From: Myxococcus llanfairpwllgwyngyllgogerychwyrndrobwllllantysiliogogogochensis | GTDB taxonomy: Bacteria > Myxococcota > Myxococcia > Myxococcales > Myxococcaceae | Length of the DNA: 38,550 nucleotides | Assembly: GCF_006636215.1 (NCBI RefSeq) | Contig: NZ_VIFM01000088.1 | Coordinates: 1 to 38,550, forward strand | Reading direction: 5' to 3' | Shown: piece after piece, positions 33,242 to 38,550 of the stretch | How the letters are laid out: every line of letters begins with the position of its first letter | Numbering within the stretch: position 1 is the first letter of the stretch | The notes under the pieces: generated by a model | The model's input: the letters and a program-made list of their open reading frames with translations, nothing else | What the model was told of the DNA's origin: nothing | Databases searched by the model: none | Program-made: the position numbers and the translations under genes

Positions 33242-36200
33242 CTACCGCCGGATGGCCTGCCAGACGGGCGTCACGTCGCGCACCACCGTGCCCGCTTCGG
33301 GAATGTCGATGACCTCTCGATAGCTGCCCCGCCAGTCGTTGGAGATCAGGATGAGTGTCAGCTTTCCGGAGGGGAGGTTCCGGAAGGTCATCGTTCCCTC
33401 CTTGCTGACTTCATGAGGAAGGGAACGTTCGCGCAGTCGCGAGAAGTCGTAGCCCTCGCGCGACCAGGAGTCTTCGCCGGAGACGAGCACCAGGGTGAAG
33501 CGCGGTGGGCTGCGCACGCGCAGCTCCAGGGTGGCGCCTTCGGACCGCGCCTTCAGCATGATGGAGACTCCGCCGCTCGCGGGAATCTGGACGCGCCGCG
33601 AGTCGTAGCTTTCCAGCCTCCCTTCGCCAGCAGCGGCGTGCATCCAGTAGGCGCCTGGCGCGAGGTCTCGCATGACGAAGAGTCCCTCGGCGGGGACCTC
33701 GATGGTGTAGGGGGACGACTCCCTGCCTTCACGGTCCAGGAAGACGGTTGCGCTCGTGGGCTGACCCCGCGCGTCCAGGACGGAGAACTCCACCCGCGCG
33801 CCCTTCTCCAGGCGCACCGTGAGGTCTTCCTGGGAACCTGGGGCCAGGTTCAGTTTCCTGGAGAGATAGCCGCGGGCCCGGACGTTCAGTGCGGAGGAGC
33901 GCTCGTCCACGCGAGCGATGGAGAAGCTTCCATCCTTCGCGGTGTACGCCTGGGTCCAGTATGTGTAGGGGTGGAGCGTCACGCTGTCGAAGTGTTCCAC
34001 GTCGGGGACGAGCAGAGCGCCCTCCACCGGGGCGGAGGTCTCCGCGTCCAGTACACGTCCGGCCACCTTGCGTCCCGTGCTCATCCGAAGCTCGCCCAGG
34101 TCCACCACCGCCGTGTCGTGAGGCACCTCGACCTGACGGAATACCGGCGCCAGGCCCTCGGCCTTAAGGATGACGGGCCACGAGCCCGCGCTCCCCACGT
34201 CCAGCGAGAACTCGCCTTGGGGATGCTCCACGTCCTCTCTCATGAGCTGGAAGCGCGTGAGGGGCTTGCCGTCCGGGCCCACCACGCGCCCGTGGATGCG
34301 GGCCCGTCGCGACATGACGAGGCGGACAGGCGGTCCGCCCTCATGGGCATGCAGTGAGTCGAGCCCGGGTCTGCCGCCGGTGGACAGGTGAGGCGCGAGG
34401 CGGAAGGACTGCTTCGTCACGCTCAGTTCCACGTCCTGGCTCGGCAGGTTTCGCAGCGTGAAGTGTCCGTCTGACCGGGTGCGCGTGACGGGGTCCGCGG
34501 CGTGGTGGCGATGGCCCACGCGCCACTTGGGAGTGGAGTCCGGCGGAGACTGGATGAGGACGTCGGCGCCGGAGAGCGGTTGTCCTTGGGTGTCCACCAC
34601 GGTGCCTGACAGCGTCCAGCCCGCCTCGAGGCGCAGGTCCACGTGGGCCTCCTGCCGCGCTCCCAGCTCCAGGTGTCGGGTGACGAAGCGCTCCACTGCG
34701 CCGGATTCGTGGACGGCTTCGAGCACGTACCGTCCTGGCTTCATGCCCCCGAATGCATAGTGGCCTCGCGTGTCCGTCCGGGTCTCGCTCAGCACCTCGG
34801 GCCACGGGCTGCTCGTCGAGCCTTCTTCGGGCGGCTCGGTCGACAGGCGCACGAGGAGCCCAGGCATGGGCGTTTCCAGCTCGTCGAAGACGGTGCCGGA
34901 GACAGTGGCTCCTCGCTTCAAGACCCAGCGGACCTTCGTGTCCGGGGCCTGGACCTGGAGTTCTTCCATCCGGAAGCGAGGCTCGTCGAGGAGCTTCAGG
35001 AGGAAGGACCCCGGCGTGGGGAAGTTCAGGTGGAACCGGCCCTGCTCATCCGACCGGGCCTCGTAGGGCGCGAGGAGGAGCGTGTCGTCGGTGTCCTCGG
35101 AAGGAGGATTGTCGACGGTGACGTACACGTCCGGGACGGGGCTCCCTGCTTCATCGACGAGGACCCCGTCGACCCAGAGCGGGGTGCGCAGCGTGAAGTC
35201 GAGCCGCTTCGTGCCAGGACTCAGCTCCGCGAAGGATTCGCCGGTGGGAAAGTGTCGAGGGGAGGTGAGCTCCAGTTCATGGGGCGCGAGGGACAGCGGG
35301 CCGAGCCGGTAGTGGCCCATGGCGTCCGTGGTGGTCTCCACGGACTGGCGCTGTGCTCGACGTTCCTGGATGAGGAGGCGCACGCCTTCGATGGCGGCTC
35401 CGGCTTCGTCCGTCACGGTGCCTTCCAGCATGGCTCCGGGGCCCAGCTCCACGACGACCTCTTTCTGGGTGTCGTGGGTCTTCATGTCGACCAGGGCCCT
35501 GCCGTGGTGCTCGCCCTGGGTGGCGTCGAGCTGGATGTGATGCGAGGCGAGCGGCTCGAAGGTGAAGCGTCCCTGGGCGTCCGTGGTCTGCTGCTTCGCG
35601 GACCCTGGGGGCATGATGCCCCGCTCGTTGAGGGTGATGTCTCGCAGTTGGACTGTGGCCTGGGGGACGGGGGCGCCCTGTTTCGTCACTCGACCGACGA
35701 GGCGGCGGGGACGCAGGAGCTTCACGGACTCGGCGAACCAGGAGCCCTTGAGGTCCGGAATCCAGCCGTCTCTTGTGAAGGCGAGGGCGTAGTCTCCGGC
35801 GGGGAGCGGGCCGATGCGAAAGCGCCCGTCCGCGTCCGTCTCCACGTCGAAGAAGCGGGTGAAGCCTTGATGCACGGCCATCACCTGGACCTGGGGCAGG
35901 GCCGCGAGGGCCTCGTCGATGACCGTGCCCTCCAGGAACACGCCCCCTTCGAGCCGGAGCTGGAGTCCCTCCGTTCCCGCGAGGACTCCCGGTTGCAGCC
36001 GCGCACCTCGCGGGTCGATGGCCCAGAGGGTGAACGCTCCCTCGGGGAGCTGTTCGAGGGTGAAGCGGCCGTCTTCGTCCGTGACGGTCTCCGCGTACAG
36101 GGGCGCTTCTCCCTGGCGGGAGAGGAGCAGCTCCAGCGTGGTGGCGGGTTCCGTGTAGAAGCACAGGGTGAATTCCCGACGGTCTCCGCGACGGTGGGGC

Positions 36201-36490
36201 AGCACTTCCTCACACGTCAGCTCGGAGAGCGTCTGATGTGCTTCGGAGCGGGTGGCGGTGATGCGGACTCCCGCGAGGGGGCCCTGGTCTCCGTGCACGA
36301 CACCTTGGATGCGCAGGGAGCCTTCGGCCCGTGGCGCGGGCGCGGGCAGGATGAGGCCCGTGCTCTTTCGTGGCGCGGGTGTTTGGTGTGGGGTGGGCGC
36401 ATCCTCGGACTTCAGGAGGAGTGGCACCGACAGCGCGCCCAGCAGCGTGAGCACCGCGAGGGTGAGCGCCACCCGTCGCGACTTCCTCAT
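33242..36490 (-). CDS. Anchored carboxypeptidase-regulatory-like repeat protein C (ten repeats)
   Basis: A 1082-residue tandem paralogue of the protein at 29873. The ATG at 36490 (RKSRRVALTLAVLTLLGALSV) gives a membrane anchor; GGACGAG is upstream, and an in-frame GTG at 36508 is an alternative. It has the same Pro-rich spacer, the same Cys pair in repeat 1 (LTCEEV, FTLCFYTE), the same ten-repeat order (GTVIDEALAALPQVQV, GTVTDEAGAAIEGVRL, GVLVDEAGSPVPDVYV, GTVVDTQGQPLSGADV, GRVLDAETSAPVEGAL) and the same end, IPEAGTVVRDVTPVW. At DNA level 33261-33323 matches 29901-29963 at 61 of 63 bases, suggesting recent duplication or gene conversion. Function unknown; envelope location is likely. Confidence 0.85.
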   Translation of the reverse strand: MRKSRRVALTLAVLTLLGALSVPLLLKSEDAPTPHQTPAPRKSTGLILPAPAPRAEGSLRIQGVVHGDQGPLAGVRITATRSEAHQTLSELTCEEVLPHRRGDRREFTLCFYTEPATTLELLLSRQGEAPLYAETVTDEDGRFTLEQLPEGAFTLWAIDPRGARLQPGVLAGTEGLQLRLEGGVFLEGTVIDEALAALPQVQVMAVHQGFTRFFDVETDADGRFRIGPLPAGDYALAFTRDGWIPDLKGSWFAESVKLLRPRRLVGRVTKQGAPVPQATVQLRDITLNERGIMPPGSAKQQTTDAQGRFTFEPLASHHIQLDATQGEHHGRALVDMKTHDTQKEVVVELGPGAMLEGTVTDEAGAAIEGVRLLIQERRAQRQSVETTTDAMGHYRLGPLSLAPHELELTSPRHFPTGESFAELSPGTKRLDFTLRTPLWVDGVLVDEAGSPVPDVYVTVDNPPSEDTDDTLLLAPYEARSDEQGRFHLNFPTPGSFLLKLLDEPRFRMEELQVQAPDTKVRWVLKRGATVSGTVFDELETPMPGLLVRLSTEPPEEGSTSSPWPEVLSETRTDTRGHYAFGGMKPGRYVLEAVHESGAVERFVTRHLELGARQEAHVDLRLEAGWTLSGTVVDTQGQPLSGADVLIQSPPDSTPKWRVGHRHHAADPVTRTRSDGHFTLRNLPSQDVELSVTKQSFRLAPHLSTGGRPGLDSLHAHEGGPPVRLVMSRRARIHGRVVGPDGKPLTRFQLMREDVEHPQGEFSLDVGSAGSWPVILKAEGLAPVFRQVEVPHDTAVVDLGELRMSTGRKVAGRVLDAETSAPVEGALLVPDVEHFDSVTLHPYTYWTQAYTAKDGSFSIARVDERSSALNVRARGYLSRKLNLAPGSQEDLTVRLEKGARVEFSVLDARGQPTSATVFLDREGRESSPYTIEVPAEGLFVMRDLAPGAYWMHAAAGEGRLESYDSRRVQIPASGGVSIMLKARSEGATLELRVRSPPRFTLVLVSGEDSWSREGYDFSRLRERSLPHEVSKEGTMTFRNLPSGKLTLILISNDWRGSYREVIDIPEAGTVVRDVTPVWQAIRR

Positions 36491-36562
36491 GTCTCGTCCG
36501 TTCGCCACGTTCGCGAATGTAGCAGTGGAGTACCCCGGGGCGCCGAGGCCCGGGGGCTCGAT

Positions 36563-38550
36563 TCAGCCGGCTCGGAGCGCGGCGGCGGAGTCTCGAGACT
36601 CCAGGGTTTGCGTATGGGCGCCCTCGGCGTCGAACAGCTCGCGCAGCCAGGGGTGGCAGGTGAAGGCAATCACCTGCTGGTGCTCGGCGATGCGGGCGAG
36701 GAGGTGGATGGCGCTTCGGGCCCGGCCGGGGTCGAAGTTCACCAGCACGTCGTCCACGATGAGCGGCAGGGCGCCTCGTGTCTCTCCGAAGTCGCGCACT
36801 ACGGCGAGACGGAAAGCGAGGTAGAGCTGCTCACGAGTGCCGCGTGAGAGCTGGGCAGCGTCCCAGTCCCTCTCGCCGTCGCTCACGCGCAGTTCATGCT
36901 CGTCACCCGCGGGGATGAACACGCGGCGGTAGCGGCCCTCTGTCAGCAGGGCGAAGTGCTCCGACGCGAGCTGCACCACGCGCGGCTGTTGCTCCTCCTC
37001 GAAGCGCCGTCGCGCGCGACCCAGCAGGGCCAGCGCCAGTTTGTCCTCCGCGTAGCGCGAGGCGAGCTCCGCCACCTTCGCGCGCAAGGTCTCCTCCTGG
37101 ATGCGAAGGCGCGCGAGCAGGTCGTCGTTCTCCCACTGTTCGAGCTGGTTCTGGGTGGCGCCCTGCTCGGTGAGCACCGCTTTCGATTTCTCCTGGGCCT
37201 CGGTGTGCCGTGCGCGCAGTTGGCTCAACACCGTGCGCAGACCTTCTTCCCCGCCCAGGGTGCGCAGGGCCTCGCGGGCCTCTGTGTCGGACAGGCCCGT
37301 GCGTGCCTCGATGCGGTGGGCCAGCTCGCGAGCGCGACTGGTGAGCTCCGCGTACCGGCGTGCCTGTACGGCTCGTCGACGGAAGGTCTCCTCGTCACCG
37401 CCTCCGCCCTCGGTGAGCAGCGCCGCGAGAGTGGCCTCCTCGGTGCGACACAGTTCGTCGAGTCGCGCCTTCTCTTCGCGCAGCTCGCGACGGCGCTCCT
37501 CCACCGTGCGCCGCTCCGTCTCCTGTTCGCGTGCCGCTTCGAGGGCCGCGCTCACGCGCATGACCAGCAGGTCCATGGAGCCAGACGTCAGAGACTCGGG
37601 GGCTTCGCGCGAGGAGATTGGTGCCAGCGGCGTGCCTAGATGGGCGGTGCTGTTCTCCGTCGACGACGATGGACTTGAGACTCGCTGCGCTCCGATGGAT
37701 GTGGGGATGCCTCCCCCCAATGCGGCGGGTCCGTCCTCCATCACCGACGATGTACTTGAGACTCGCTGCGCTCCGATGGATGCGGAGATGGTTTCCACCA
37801 ACGCGGCGGGTCGGTTCTCCGTCGTCGACGTTGTCCTGGCCGTGCTCTCGGTCGCCACGTGCGGGAGGTCGTGCTCCTGAACTCGCGGCTCCTCGGGAGT
37901 GTGGAGTCTTCTTTGCGAGCCCTGCGCCACTTCCGCCGCGAGCACTCGCAGTCGAGAGACCACGTCCGCGCAGGCTGCTTCGTCGGCGGACAGCGCCGCC
38001 TCGTCCGCCACCATGTCCTGCCAGCGCTGCCGGAGCGCCGAGGCATCGCGCCACAGGGCCAGCGCCGCCTGCGCGGGAAGTCCGGCCGGGAAACGTCGTG
38101 ACGACAGACACGCGGCGAGCTCATTGCTCAGCGACGCGTGCCGCGCCTCGTGCCCGCTCAGCGCCTCACCTGTCCGCCGCTCTTCCCGCAGGGCCACGTC
38201 ATGCGTGGCGCGCAGCGTGTCCCGCTCGCGTGACAGCGATTCCCGGCGCCCTGCCTGCTCCAGCGCCTCCACCAGCGCGGTCTCGTGTGCCGTCATGTCC
38301 GCGAGCGTCGCCGCCGGAGACAACCCCGCCTCCGTCGCGGAGGCGAGCAACTCCCGCCGCATCAACTCCTCGCGAGCCACGAGCCCCGAGACCTCCACCC
38401 GCTGTCGCTCCTCCTCCTGTTTCCGCTCCTGCTGTCGTGCTTCCCACGCTCCACGCTCCGCATCCCGCCCGGACTCCACGCGCCGCCGCGCCAGCTCCAG
38501 CAGTCCCGTCAGCAACAGCCCACCGACGAGCCCCAGCACCCCCACCACCG
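36563..38550 (-). CDS. YhaN/Rad50-like SMC-type ATPase, C-terminal part
   Basis: The gene continues past the right edge; about 662 C-terminal residues are visible. The first visible residues are a hydrophobic segment (VVGVLGLVGGLLLTGLLEL), which in the YhaN family interrupts the coiled coil. Long coiled-coil arms follow (Arg/Glu/Ala-rich), broken near residues 225-310 by a Ser/Thr-rich linker with a 27-residue tandem repeat. The C-terminal ATPase half contains the ABC signature (QLSRGTREQLYLAFRLA) and a Walker B-like PLIVDDVLVNFD followed by FTCHPWL, as in Rad50/SbcC/YhaN. Walker A must lie beyond the window. YhaN-type proteins usually partner a YhaO-type nuclease encoded upstream, which would be outside this window. 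The role is probably DNA end processing or repair. Confidence 0.85.
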   Translation of the reverse strand, partial: VVGVLGLVGGLLLTGLLELARRRVESGRDAERGAWEARQQERKQEEERQRVEVSGLVAREELMRRELLASATEAGLSPAATLADMTAHETALVEALEQAGRRESLSRERDTLRATHDVALREERRTGEALSGHEARHASLSNELAACLSSRRFPAGLPAQAALALWRDASALRQRWQDMVADEAALSADEAACADVVSRLRVLAAEVAQGSQRRLHTPEEPRVQEHDLPHVATESTARTTSTTENRPAALVETISASIGAQRVSSTSSVMEDGPAALGGGIPTSIGAQRVSSPSSSTENSTAHLGTPLAPISSREAPESLTSGSMDLLVMRVSAALEAAREQETERRTVEERRRELREEKARLDELCRTEEATLAALLTEGGGGDEETFRRRAVQARRYAELTSRARELAHRIEARTGLSDTEAREALRTLGGEEGLRTVLSQLRARHTEAQEKSKAVLTEQGATQNQLEQWENDDLLARLRIQEETLRAKVAELASRYAEDKLALALLGRARRRFEEEQQPRVVQLASEHFALLTEGRYRRVFIPAGDEHELRVSDGERDWDAAQLSRGTREQLYLAFRLAVVRDFGETRGALPLIVDDVLVNFDPGRARSAIHLLARIAEHQQVIAFTCHPWLRELFDAEGAHTQTLESRDSAAALRAG
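37674..37835 (-). repeat. 81-bp tandem repeat in the YhaN-like linker
   Basis: CTTGAGACTCGCTGCGCTCC recurs at 37674 and 37755, a period of 81 bp (27 codons, frame-preserving). The encoded units read SIGAQRVSS plus ENRPAAL/EDGPAAL-type segments; a third, degenerate unit (TENSTAHLG) lies next to them. The repeat sits in a low-complexity linker between coiled-coil arms. Confidence 0.85.

Overview
The window is about 38.5 kb of very GC-rich DNA with long, tightly packed ORFs and abundant GTG/TTG starts. Several proteins are typical of myxobacteria: a retron of the Mx162 kind, giant HEAT-repeat proteins, and 'carboxypeptidase regulatory-like' repeat proteins. I infer a member of the Myxococcaceae or a close relative (Myxococcus/Corallococcus type); the species cannot be fixed from sequence reading alone. 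I saw no tRNA, rRNA, CRISPR array, insertion sequence or prophage.

Left part (1-9.9 kb), mostly envelope and housekeeping genes: the 5' end of a ClC-type chloride channel (minus), a secreted SGNH/GDSL esterase, a membrane protein of unknown function, a proline-rich anchored protein overlapping an apolipoprotein N-acyltransferase (lnt), a bestrophin-family channel with an unusual insertion, a small secreted His/Cys-rich protein, a 47-residue membrane microprotein, a GMC oxidoreductase and an alpha/beta hydrolase. The 3' end of lnt carries a perfect or near-perfect 42-bp tandem duplication that includes its stop codon.

Centre (9.9-22.9 kb), the most interesting region: a retron locus read on the minus strand. 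In transcription order it has a 909-aa alpha-solenoid protein, a 2176-aa protein with an N-terminal WD40 propeller and a very long HEAT-repeat body, a 614-aa protein with a winged-helix-like region, a SWIM zinc finger and a C-terminal WGR-like domain (start overlapping the previous stop), then an msr-msd non-coding RNA with a 37-bp msd stem and a1/a2 inverted repeats, and finally a 485-aa retron reverse transcriptase (NALAH, YADD and VTG motifs). The RT and ncRNA closely resemble Mx162. From memory, the solenoid plus winged-helix/SWIM partners match what has been catalogued as a type XIII retron, a candidate anti-phage system whose mechanism I do not know to be described. The WD40-HEAT fusion, the WGR-like tail and the second solenoid protein are the parts worth study.

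Right part (23.0-38.5 kb), all minus strand: a scramblase/LURP-one-like protein, a 1114-aa repeat protein, a PlsC-type acyltransferase, a GNAT-like plus cyclic-nucleotide-binding protein, two more repeat proteins (1081 and 1082 aa) in tandem, and the C-terminal part of a YhaN/Rad50-like ATPase running off the right edge. The three repeat proteins share the same ten-repeat order and are clearly paralogues; the tandem pair is nearly identical in places at DNA level. A 27-residue tandem repeat lies in the linker of the YhaN-like ATPase.
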